Below are positions 1 to 5,957 of a DNA stretch of 7,832 nucleotides, in pieces. Position 1 is the stretch's first letter. Each line of letters begins with the position of its first letter. The DNA is from CAYYHA01 sp964471535 (GTDB taxonomy: Bacteria; Myxococcota; Myxococcia; SLRQ01): NCBI GenBank assembly GCA_964471535.1, contig CAYYHA010000203.1, forward strand, positions 1 to 7,832. Direction: 5' to 3'. Made by a program: the position numbers and the translations under genes. Below the pieces are notes generated by a model, which ran no database searches, was not told the DNA's origin, and saw only the letters and a program-made list of their open reading frames with translations.

Positions 1-101
1 GGGGCGGGACGCTCTGGGGAGCCGGCCGCCCGCAGTACGCGGCCGAGGCCGGGTCCGGGGCGAGGTCGCGGTGCGGTGGAGGCACCTGGGGCCGAGGGCC
101 C

Positions 102-1466
102 CTAGAAGCGACAGGCCTCGACCAGCTTTCTGGGGTCGTGGGCGAGGCCGTCGTTCCAGGCTTCGGCGAGCTGCTGCCCGGGGGCCCGGCGCCGCCGCAC
201 CACCGCCTCGAGGGGATCGAGGTAGTGGGTCTCGTCGCGGCCGTTGGCGTCGAGCCGAGCCTGCCGGGCAAGCCCTCGGCGCGAAATCGCCACCAGCGCC
301 TCGGCGTACTCATGGGCAGGCCCATGGGGAAAGCGCGCCGAGAGACCGTCCTTTGCCGCCGCAAGGAGAGCGCGGCGCCGCTGTTCCATCGTCCACTCCT
401 GCACGAGCGCCCATGCCGCGTCCAGGGCCTCCTCGCTGTAGAGGAGGCCCTTCCACAGCGCCGGCAGGGCGCAGTTCATCTCCCGGTCGCAGCAGTCGGC
501 GCTGCGCACCTCGATGAAACCCTTCAGACGCGCCTCGGGAAAGAGGGTGGTGAGGTGGTCGTGCCAGTCGGTGAGGCTGGCCCGGTGGCCCGCCGCACCC
601 TCCTCGAGGAAGCGCCGAAACGGCATGCCGGTCACCACATCGAGGTAGCGACCCCCGCGGCGGATGAAGAACATTGGCACGTCGAGGGCCCACTCCACCC
701 AGTCGCGGTAGCCGAAGTCCTCCCGGAAGACGAAGTCCAAGAGGCCCGTGCGATCCGGATCCACCTCCCGCCAGATGCGCTGCCGCTCACTCGCCCAACC
801 GCTGAGCCGGCCCTCGACCAGGGGGCTGTTGGCGTAGAGTGCGGCGACGATGGGCGCAGCACCCATGGCGACGCGCATCTTCCGAGCCATGTCCCGCTCG
901 CTGCAGTAGTCGAAGTTCGCCTGCACCGTGCCGGTGCGCAGCATCATGTCGAGCGCGCGCCGGCCCCGCGTCGGCAGGTAGCGGCGCATGATCGCGTAGC
1001 GGGCCTTGGGCACCCAGGCGATCTCGTCCCGCCGAGCAAAGGGGGTATGACCGAGCCCCAGCCATACGATGCCCAGCTCCTCGCCCACCGCGTGCACCAG
1101 CTCCCGGTGGAGGGTCAGCTCCCGGCAGGTCTCATGGTTGTCCGCCAGGACCGCCCCCGAGAGCTCGAGCTGTCCACCCGGTTCCAGGGAGACGTGGGTG
1201 CCGTCGTGGGTGAGGGCGACGACCTTCTCCCCTTCGTAGTAGGGCTCGAAACCGAAGCGCTCCACCAGGATGCGGAAGACCGCCTCGATGCTCACCGGAC
1301 CCGAGTAGGGCAGAGGTCGGAGGTCCTCGGTGAGCAGCCCGAACTTCTCGTGCTCCATTCCCACCCGTGTCGCATCGGGGGGAACCTCGGCCTCGCGGAA
1401 GATCGAGACGAGCGCGTCGACGTCCTCGATGGGGGGGGCGTCTTCGTCACGGACGTCCAGCGACAT
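102..1466 (-). CDS. gshA: Glutamate-cysteine ligase, plant-type (GCS2 family)
   Basis: Joins L-glutamate and L-cysteine using ATP to give gamma-glutamylcysteine, the first step of glutathione synthesis, in the cytoplasm. The 454-residue product follows plant-type GCL (for example Arabidopsis GSH1 without its transit peptide) along its length. Visible blocks are GMEHEKFG (36-43), SLEPGGQLELSG (93-104), the IMRRYLP segment (159-165), LDMMLRTGTVQANFDY (172-187), DHLTTLFPEARLK (303-315) and CALPALW (332-338). Cys114 and Cys332 fall at the positions of the plant CC2 redox disulfide pair. The frame stays open upstream, but ATG at 1466 is chosen because GGAAGGT lies 6 nt before it and the family homology starts soon after. 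It diverges from the cysZ-like/gshB pair, so both glutathione enzymes probably share a control region. A run of eight C lies at codons 10-12. It is unlike the E. coli-type GshA family. Assignment is very secure; redox control is inference. Confidence 0.95.
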   Translation of the reverse strand: MSLDVRDEDAPPIEDVDALVSIFREAEVPPDATRVGMEHEKFGLLTEDLRPLPYSGPVSIEAVFRILVERFGFEPYYEGEKVVALTHDGTHVSLEPGGQLELSGAVLADNHETCRELTLHRELVHAVGEELGIVWLGLGHTPFARRDEIAWVPKARYAIMRRYLPTRGRRALDMMLRTGTVQANFDYCSERDMARKMRVAMGAAPIVAALYANSPLVEGRLSGWASERQRIWREVDPDRTGLLDFVFREDFGYRDWVEWALDVPMFFIRRGGRYLDVVTGMPFRRFLEEGAAGHRASLTDWHDHLTTLFPEARLKGFIEVRSADCCDREMNCALPALWKGLLYSEEALDAAWALVQEWTMEQRRRALLAAAKDGLSARFPHGPAHEYAEALVAISRRGLARQARLDANGRDETHYLDPLEAVVRRRRAPGQQLAEAWNDGLAHDPRKLVEACRF

Positions 1467-1472
1467 GGCCGC

Positions 1473-1479
1473 ACCTTCC
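1473..1479 (-). promoter_or_regulatory. Shine-Dalgarno site of gshA
   Basis: Reads GGAAGGT on the minus strand, 6 nt before the ATG at 1466. It is the reason for choosing this start rather than the open upstream extension, which runs through the divergent promoter region into the opposite gene. Confidence 0.6.
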
Positions 1480-1505
1480 CATGCCCCCCATCCCCGGCGG
1501 AAGAC

Positions 1506-1527
1506 GCCCGGGCGATTCGCTCCGGGC
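1506..1527. promoter_or_regulatory. Near-perfect inverted repeat between gshA and the cysZ-like gene
   Basis: GCCCGG (1506-1511) pairs with CCGGGC (1522-1527), and the inner GCGA (1512-1515) pairs with TCGC (1517-1520) around T1516. T1521 is the only unpaired base outside the centre, so the dyad has ten paired positions per side. It lies in the middle of the 88-bp region (1467-1554) shared by two divergent genes. That suits an operator, or a hairpin in the leader of one transcript. I could not identify clear -35/-10 boxes in this gap. The function is inference, and chance is possible in such GC-rich DNA. Confidence 0.35.
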
Positions 1528-1540
1528 ACGCCGGTTGCCG

Positions 1541-1549
1541 GAGAGGAAG
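1541..1549 (+). promoter_or_regulatory. Shine-Dalgarno site of the cysZ-like gene
   Basis: Purine-rich GAGAGGAAG ends 5 nt before the GTG at 1555. This supports the GTG start even though the frame is open further upstream, antisense to gshA. Confidence 0.5.
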
Positions 1550-1554
1550 ACACA

Positions 1555-2475
1555 GTGATAACTGACCGCACCGTGCCCACGCACAGCGACAGCGGCGGCG
1601 TGCCGCCCTCCGCGGCTCCGGGGGCCGTCGCCCCGCGGGGCGCCGCCACCGAACGCACTGCGCTGGTCGCCGGCGCCGACCCCCGAGCCGGGGGGCCGCT
1701 GCGGCGCCTCCTGCAGGGCTTCGCCTACCCCTTCCGCGGCTTTCGGGCCCTCTTCCGTCACGGCCGGCTCCTCACCTTCGCCATCCTTCCTTCGCTCATC
1801 GCGCTGGTCCTCCTGGTCATTCTCTTCGTCGTGCTCGTCGGTTACGCCGACGACCTGACCCAGCTCATCTGGGCGAAGCCGGAGGAATGGTACCTGCAGA
1901 TCCTCTGGTACCCGCTGCTCGCGCTCGTCTTCGCCCTGTCCTTCGTGGTCGGCGCGGTCACCCTCCCGGGCCTCGTCGCCGCCCCACTCCTCGACGCTCT
2001 CTCCGAGCGGACGGAAGCCATCTACCTCGAATCCGTGGACGAGAAGCTGAAGCTCTCCACCCTCGCCCGGGATACGGGGCGGGTGCTGATCGAGGAGGTG
2101 GTGAAGATCGCCATCCTGCTGGGAGGGCACGCCGTATTGCTCCTCCTCCTCCTGATTCCAGTGGTTGGCGCTGTGGTCTACCCGGTCGTCTCGTGGCTGT
2201 GGACGGTGGTGTGGCTGGCGGTGGACAAGCTGCACATCCCCATGAGCCGCCGCCGTTATGACCTCGATCTGCTCCTGGGACTGGTCCGCAGCAACATGAG
2301 CCTCGCCATCGGATTCGGGGCTGCGGTCTTCCTCATCCTGATGGTGCCGGTCTTGAACTTCATGTTCGAGCCGGTGGGCGTCGTCGGCGGCACGCTGCTC
2401 TACACCGATCTCAGGAAGGTGGGGGCGCTGCCACCGCCGCCTGGCGAGGCCGCGGGAGCACCGGCGCCGTCATGA
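1555..2475 (+). CDS. CysZ/EI24-family integral membrane protein
   Basis: A 306-residue inner-membrane protein of the EI24 (PF07264) family, which includes the E. coli sulfate channel CysZ. A hydrophilic Ala/Pro-rich N-terminus of about 50 residues precedes hydrophobic segments near 73-97, 117-147, 184-224 (long enough for two passes) and 249-285. Short matches to CysZ are recognisable: 'APLLDALSERTEA' (143-155) resembles its 'APFNGLLAEQLEA', and 'MVPVLNFMFEPVGVVGGT' (263-280) resembles its 'MIPLLNLFIMPVAVCGAT'. GTG at 1555 is chosen for its Shine-Dalgarno; GTG at 1573 is an alternative. The stop overlaps the gshB start as ATGA, which suggests translational coupling. Placement between gshA and gshB fits sulfate uptake for cysteine, but no cys gene is in view, so transport activity is inference and no symbol is given. 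The Pro-rich C-terminal tail (292-306) is not conserved in E. coli CysZ. Confidence 0.82.
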   Translation: MITDRTVPTHSDSGGVPPSAAPGAVAPRGAATERTALVAGADPRAGGPLRRLLQGFAYPFRGFRALFRHGRLLTFAILPSLIALVLLVILFVVLVGYADDLTQLIWAKPEEWYLQILWYPLLALVFALSFVVGAVTLPGLVAAPLLDALSERTEAIYLESVDEKLKLSTLARDTGRVLIEEVVKIAILLGGHAVLLLLLLIPVVGAVVYPVVSWLWTVVWLAVDKLHIPMSRRRYDLDLLLGLVRSNMSLAIGFGAAVFLILMVPVLNFMFEPVGVVGGTLLYTDLRKVGALPPPPGEAAGAPAPS

Positions 2476-3428
2476 TTCCCATGCTCTTCATCATGGATGG
2501 ACCCGAGCGGATCCATCCGAAGCGCGACACCACCTTCGCCTTCATGCGCGAGGCGCAGGCCCGGGGCCACCGCATCGCCCACACCCGGCGCGAGTGGATC
2601 TGGTACCAGGGCGGGCGCACCCACTGCCGGTGGCTCGCCTGCCAGGTCACGGACCGGGATCCGCCGGCACACTTCGATCTGGGCGAGGCCCACGAGGGGC
2701 CCATCGAGGAGCACCGAGTCGTCTTCGTACGCACCGATCCGCCCTTCGACATGGAGTATGTGAAGCTCACCTGGCTCCTCGACGTGGTGGATCGCTCGAA
2801 GACGCTCATCATCAACGAGCCCGCTGGCATTCGCGCGGCGAGTGAGAAGCTCTACACCCTGCACTTTCCCGAGTTGACCCCGCGCACCCTCGTGACGCGC
2901 GACCCCAAGCGTCTCGAGTCGTTCCTAGACGACTGTGGCGGCACCATGGTGATCAAGCCTGTCGATCTGATGGGCGGGTACGGCGTCTTCATCGTGCGGC
3001 GGGAGGACCCCAACCGCGGTGCTCTGATCGAGACGAGCACCCGGGACGGGCGCGATCTCATCGTGGCACAGGAGTACCTGCCGGAGGCGAAGGAGGGTGA
3101 CAAGCGGATCATCCTCCTCGAGGGTGAACCCGTCGGAGCGGTGCTGCGCGTACCGGGCGCAGGAGACCATCGGGGCAACATCCACGTCGGAGCGAAGACC
3201 GTCGCCGCCGAGATCACGCGGCGCGACCGGGAGATCGCAGCCGCCCTCGCCCCGGCGCTCGAGCGCGACGGCCTCTACTTCGTGGGCATCGACGTGATCG
3301 GGGGCCGCCTCACCGAGGTGAACGTGACCAGCCCCACCGGCGTGCAGGAGATCGCCCGGCTCTCTGGCGTCGACCTGGCCGCCAAGGTGATCGACTTCGC
3401 AGAGCGCCGAGCGCCCCCGGGGCGCTAG
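2472..3428 (+). CDS. gshB: Glutathione synthetase (ATP-grasp)
   Basis: Ligates glycine to gamma-glutamylcysteine with ATP, the second and last step of glutathione synthesis, in the cytoplasm. The 318-residue product is almost the same length as E. coli GshB and aligns along all of it. The N-terminal part carries MDGPERIHPKRDTTF (8-22) and VRTDPPFD (86-93), then INEPAGIRAASEKL (114-127). The ATP-grasp part shows IKPVDLMGGYGVF (161-173), AQEYLP (199-204), EGDKRIILLEGEP (208-220), the glycine-rich loop VPGAGDHRGNIHVGA (227-241) and the metal/nucleotide-binding VGIDVIGGRLTEVNVTSPTG (271-290). Its ATG overlaps the preceding stop (ATGA). There is no good Shine-Dalgarno of its own (the nearest, GGGAG, is 13 nt away), so coupling is likely. 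ATG at 2481 is a less likely alternative start. The family assignment is secure. Confidence 0.96.
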   Translation: MIPMLFIMDGPERIHPKRDTTFAFMREAQARGHRIAHTRREWIWYQGGRTHCRWLACQVTDRDPPAHFDLGEAHEGPIEEHRVVFVRTDPPFDMEYVKLTWLLDVVDRSKTLIINEPAGIRAASEKLYTLHFPELTPRTLVTRDPKRLESFLDDCGGTMVIKPVDLMGGYGVFIVRREDPNRGALIETSTRDGRDLIVAQEYLPEAKEGDKRIILLEGEPVGAVLRVPGAGDHRGNIHVGAKTVAAEITRRDREIAAALAPALERDGLYFVGIDVIGGRLTEVNVTSPTGVQEIARLSGVDLAAKVIDFAERRAPPGR

Positions 3429-3435
3429 GCTCATA

Positions 3436-3460
3436 GGCCGCCACCAACGCCGGCGCGGCC
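3436..3460. terminator. Weak inverted repeat between convergent genes
   Basis: GGCCGC (3436-3441) and GCGGCC (3455-3460) are perfect inverted copies around a 13-nt loop. They sit in the 56-bp gap between the gshB stop and the stop of the convergent lipoprotein gene. There is no T-tract on either side, so an intrinsic terminator is doubtful. Location is the main argument. Confidence 0.2.
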
Positions 3461-3484
3461 GAAGCCAGCCGCGACGGAGGCTAC

Positions 3485-4570
3485 CTACTGGGGCGCGCCG
3501 CAGCGCAGCCAGAGTCCGAGGCGCGCCCGGTCCGCCTCCGAAGGGTAGGGCGGATCCTTGGGCATCGTGTAGGGCGCGTCCACGGTGCTCGAGAGGATGA
3601 GGTTCTTGCTCGCCACCACCGCATCGTAGCTGGCATAGCCGGCGTGACAGCCGGTGCAGTACTGCTGCAAGAAGGGGTTGGCGAAGCCCTCCCAGGTATC
3701 GCCGCCCAGGTCGCAGGGCGCGCAGGTCTCCTCCTGGCACACGTAGCCCGCGCCACACTCGGCGTCCGCGGTGCATGTGCCCCCTTCAGGGAGACAGGTC
3801 CCGTCGACACAGGCGTAACCACTTCCGCACTCCCCATCCACGGTGCACTCGGGCCCCGCACCGGCGGTGCAGACGCCGTCCTGGCACAGGTAGCCCACGT
3901 CGCAGTCGCCGTCCTGCAGGCAGCTGGCTGGCTCGACCGGTGTGCCTTCGGGACAGGGCGAGCCATTGCGAGGCACACAGTTGAAGCCGAAGGATCGGAT
4001 CCCCTCCCGGATCTCCTTGCACTCGTAGCCGGTGGGACAGGGCACCTCCGAGCAGTCGAGGCCGCAGAAGCGCGCCCCGGTGCCCGGGCTGCGCAGGCAG
4101 AGGTTGTTCACGTTGGGGCCGCACTCGCCGGTGCGCCCGGTGCAGGGCTCGCAGAGGGGGGCCGGCCGCTCCGCCGGAATGGGCCGGCAGCGTCCCTTGT
4201 CGCAGTAGCGACCGAGGGGGCAGTCGAAGTCGAAGTCGCACTCGCCCCCGAAGGCCAGGCACACGCCACCCTTGCACTCGCTCCCTTCGGGACAGGGCGT
4301 GACCGCGTTGCAGGGTGGGACACAGCCCCCCTGTACGCAGACGAAGTCCGAGATGCAGTCGGCGTTCGTCTCACAGAGTCGGCCCGGCAGCTCCGTGTTG
4401 ATGTTCTGCCCGGTGTTGTTGCAGGCACAAAGAAGCGCTGCGTTGGCCGCGGCAACGCAGAGGAGCCGAAGCAGCCCGGCCCGGCGAGGGCGCAGGGGCA
4501 CAGGCGTCGGGGGCGGCACGGCGGAAGGCCGCCGGGTGAACCTGGGCGCAGGGCGCAGGAGCTGCTGCAT
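3485..4570 (-). CDS. Cys-rich repeat lipoprotein with C-terminal c-type haem motif
   Basis: A predicted exported lipoprotein of 361 residues. A basic stretch (RPRR, 27-30) and hydrophobic core lead to LCAC, with Cys50 as the likely lipidated residue. Six modules of about 18 residues follow, at 66-83, 87-104, 111-128, 217-234, 242-259 and 266-283; the last three follow C-x5-C-G/D-x-G-Y-x-C-x4-C. A different Cys-rich block (140-206) separates the two triplets. The C-terminus has CTGCH (305-309), a CxxCH haem attachment site, with Met336 in 'YTMPKDPPYP' as a possible axial ligand. The ending 'LGLWLRCGAP' resembles the last helix of the mono-haem domains common in planctomycete and myxobacterial surface proteins. 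The start is uncertain: ATG at 4570 leaves a long pre-signal region, while GTG at 4501 (codon 24) gives a typical 27-residue signal; neither has a clear Shine-Dalgarno. Electron transfer or surface binding are both possible; no substrate is evident. Confidence 0.8.
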   Translation of the reverse strand: MQQLLRPAPRFTRRPSAVPPPTPVPLRPRRAGLLRLLCVAAANAALLCACNNTGQNINTELPGRLCETNADCISDFVCVQGGCVPPCNAVTPCPEGSECKGGVCLAFGGECDFDFDCPLGRYCDKGRCRPIPAERPAPLCEPCTGRTGECGPNVNNLCLRSPGTGARFCGLDCSEVPCPTGYECKEIREGIRSFGFNCVPRNGSPCPEGTPVEPASCLQDGDCDVGYLCQDGVCTAGAGPECTVDGECGSGYACVDGTCLPEGGTCTADAECGAGYVCQEETCAPCDLGGDTWEGFANPFLQQYCTGCHAGYASYDAVVASKNLILSSTVDAPYTMPKDPPYPSEADRARLGLWLRCGAPQ

Positions 4571-4792
4571 CGGGTGGGAAACGGGAACGCGACCTCTCGC
4601 CGTGCAGCATAGCAGACGGTGCGCCTCGAGGCAGGACGCCGGCAGGGCGCACAGGTGGCTGCGGACCCCGGGGGCGGCACCGGCCGGCACCGCGGCGATC
4701 CGCCGTACCGCGATCCGCCGTCGTGCAACCGGTGGTGCAGCGATCTGCCGCACGGCATCGCCTCGCGGCGCCGGCCGTGGTAGCACGCGCCC
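4571..4792. promoter_or_regulatory. Divergent intergenic region with 15-bp-phased direct repeats
   Basis: This 222-bp gap separates the lipoprotein and zinc-ribbon genes. GCGATCCGCCG occurs at 4695-4705 and 4710-4720, and GCGATCTGCCG at 4740-4750, so the starts are 15 and 30 bp apart. The unit at the missing 4725 position is degraded. Direct repeats in fixed phase upstream of divergent genes suggest a binding-site array. I found no convincing promoter boxes. The minus-strand frame of the lipoprotein gene is open through here, so its 15-bp period could also be a remnant of five-residue coding repeats. Confidence 0.35.
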
Positions 4793-5251
4793 ATGGATGC
4801 CCTGGGCGAGCCTCGCATCGGAAGCGACATCGAGAGTCTGTGCCGGCGCTGTGGGGACGTCTGGCACGTGGTGGTCGCGATGGACGGCGCGCGAATCCTG
4901 AAGGTGCAGTGCAAGCAGTGCGGGGCGCAGCACCGCTACCGTCCGTCGAAGGGGCCCGATGCCGGGGCAGGCCCCAGGGCGCGCACCCGGACCGGCCGCG
5001 CGCGGCGTACCGGGGGCCGGCGGGGGGGCGACGCCGCCTCGGCGCCCGCGCTCGTGCCGCCGAACGGCACGCCGCCCCGGCCGTATCGGGCCACCGAGCG
5101 CTACGGAGTCGGTGACTCAGTGGACCACCCCACCTTCGGCCGAGGCGTGGTGCAGGCGGTGCCACGGCCGGGGGTGGTCGAGATCGCCTTCGGCCGCATC
5201 CGGAAGCGGCTCGTGCAGGCGAAGTCGAAGTCGGGGCCTACTCCTTCTTAG
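4793..5251 (+). CDS. Small zinc-ribbon protein with PcrA/UvrD-like Tudor C-terminus
   Basis: I do not recognise this 152-residue protein as a named family. Three regions are visible. Residues 12-50 form a compact ribbon with CRRC (17-20) and CKQC (40-43), a 19-residue loop between them, and HRYR (47-50) just after; four Cys suggest one bound Zn. Residues 51-99 are a low-complexity Arg/Gly/Ala/Pro linker. Residues 104-141, beginning YGVGDSVDHPTFGRGVV, follow the pattern of the C-terminal Tudor-like domain of PcrA/UvrD helicases (VGD-x-V-x-H-x2-FG-x-G-x-V, then V-x-I-A-F and K-x-L). In those helicases this domain contacts RNA polymerase. An in-frame TAG at 4781-4783 fixes the ATG at 4793 as the first possible start. 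There is no Shine-Dalgarno, so leaderless translation is possible. The last 14 bp overlap the convergent yceI gene. A nucleic-acid or RNA-polymerase role is inference. Confidence 0.72.
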   Translation: MDALGEPRIGSDIESLCRRCGDVWHVVVAMDGARILKVQCKQCGAQHRYRPSKGPDAGAGPRARTRTGRARRTGGRRGGDAASAPALVPPNGTPPRPYRATERYGVGDSVDHPTFGRGVVQAVPRPGVVEIAFGRIRKRLVQAKSKSGPTPS

Positions 5252-5945
5252 CCCCTGCGCCCGTCTTGTCTTGGGCGTCCCCCTTCGCCTCGCCCTTGGC
5301 GTCGCCGTCCGAGGCCGCGGCCTGCTCCTCGGGCTTGGGTACGAACTCGGCGTCGATGAGGATCTTCACCTTCTTGCCCACCAGCACCCCACCGGTCTCC
5401 AGGGCCTGGTTCCAGGTGAGGCCGAAGTCCTCCCGGTTGATCGTCGCCTCCGCATGGAAGCCCCGGGTGGGGGTCTTGGTGAAGGGGTTCTTCTGGACGC
5501 CGAGCATCCGCACGTCGAGGGTGACCGGCTTCGTTACGCCCCGAATGGTCAGGTTGCCGGTGACCTTCAGGCGCTTCTTCCCGACCCGGCGCACCTTCGT
5601 CGACTCGAAGGTGATGGAGGGATACTTCGCGACGTCGAAGAAGTCGGGGCTCTTCAGGTGCGCGTCGCGCTTTTCCACCCGGGTGTCGATGGAACCAACG
5701 TCGATCTTCGCCGTCACCTTCGAGTTCTTGATCCGCTTCTCGTCGAGCTCGAGGGTGGCCTCGAAGTTACGGAACTCCCCGCGCACGGTGGAGATCATCA
5801 TGTGCTGGATCTCGAAGTGCACGGCGCTGTGCGCAGGGTCGGCCACCCAGGTCTGGGTCTGTGCCCGCGCCCCCGGGGCGATCCCCAACGTGGTCAAGAA
5901 CATGGCGGCACCCAGCCACCCTCGCATCGCAGACTCACCTCGCAT
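5238..5945 (-). CDS. Secreted YceI-family lipocalin-like protein
   Basis: A 235-residue exported protein of the YceI family (PF04264), whose members form a lipocalin-like beta-barrel that binds polyisoprenoid or other amphiphilic ligands in the periplasm. The signal peptide spans 1-28 with an AxA-type site (GARA|QTQ). The barrel covers about 33-202. Hallmarks are WVADPAHSAVHFEIQHM (33-49), GEFRNFEATLELD (56-68), IDTRVEKRDAHLKSPDFFD (86-104), YPSITFES (108-115), GNLTIRGVTKPVTLDV (130-145) and EDFGLTWN (172-179). ATG at 5945 is chosen because AAGGAGG lies 5 nt upstream; ATG at 5927 also has a GAGGTGAG before it and would still leave a signal peptide. A charged, repetitive tail (206-235, rich in Asp-Ala-Lys-Gly) follows the barrel and overlaps the opposite gene. 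Divergence from a LysR gene suggests control by it. The ligand is unknown. Confidence 0.92.
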   Translation of the reverse strand: MRGESAMRGWLGAAMFLTTLGIAPGARAQTQTWVADPAHSAVHFEIQHMMISTVRGEFRNFEATLELDEKRIKNSKVTAKIDVGSIDTRVEKRDAHLKSPDFFDVAKYPSITFESTKVRRVGKKRLKVTGNLTIRGVTKPVTLDVRMLGVQKNPFTKTPTRGFHAEATINREDFGLTWNQALETGGVLVGKKVKILIDAEFVPKPEEQAAASDGDAKGEAKGDAQDKTGAGAKKE

Positions 5946-5950
5946 GACAG

Positions 5951-5957
5951 CCTCCTT
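5951..5957 (-). promoter_or_regulatory. Strong Shine-Dalgarno of the yceI-family gene
   Basis: Reads AAGGAGG on the minus strand, 5 nt before the ATG at 5945. It is the best ribosome-binding site in the window. It excludes the upstream ATG at 5963, which would place this site inside the coding region. Confidence 0.75.

Noticed and set aside
138..1565. 475-residue plus-strand open frame antisense to gshA
   Set aside because: It mirrors the third-position GC of gshA, shows no family motif, and the minus strand carries an unmistakable plant-type GCL across the same bases.
1447..2235. Minus-strand open frame antisense to the cysZ-like gene
   Set aside because: The product is rich in Glu/Asp/Gly with no recognisable domain; it is the antisense shadow of membrane segments on the plus strand.
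2925..3776. Minus-strand open frame across gshB and the end of the lipoprotein gene
   Set aside because: It crosses the convergent junction of two well-supported genes and has no motifs of its own.
4577..4583. GGAAACG half-site before the lipoprotein start, matching one arm of the lysR palindrome
   Set aside because: Only a 7-bp half without an opposing arm; such a match can occur by chance.
3644..4612. 322-residue plus-strand open frame antisense to the lipoprotein gene
   Set aside because: Ala/Gly-rich shadow; the minus strand has ordered Cys repeats, a lipobox and CxxCH.
4571..4933. Upstream extension of the lipoprotein frame to an ATG at 4933
   Set aside because: It would put over 100 Arg/Ala/Pro-rich residues before the signal peptide and overlap the zinc-ribbon gene head-on.
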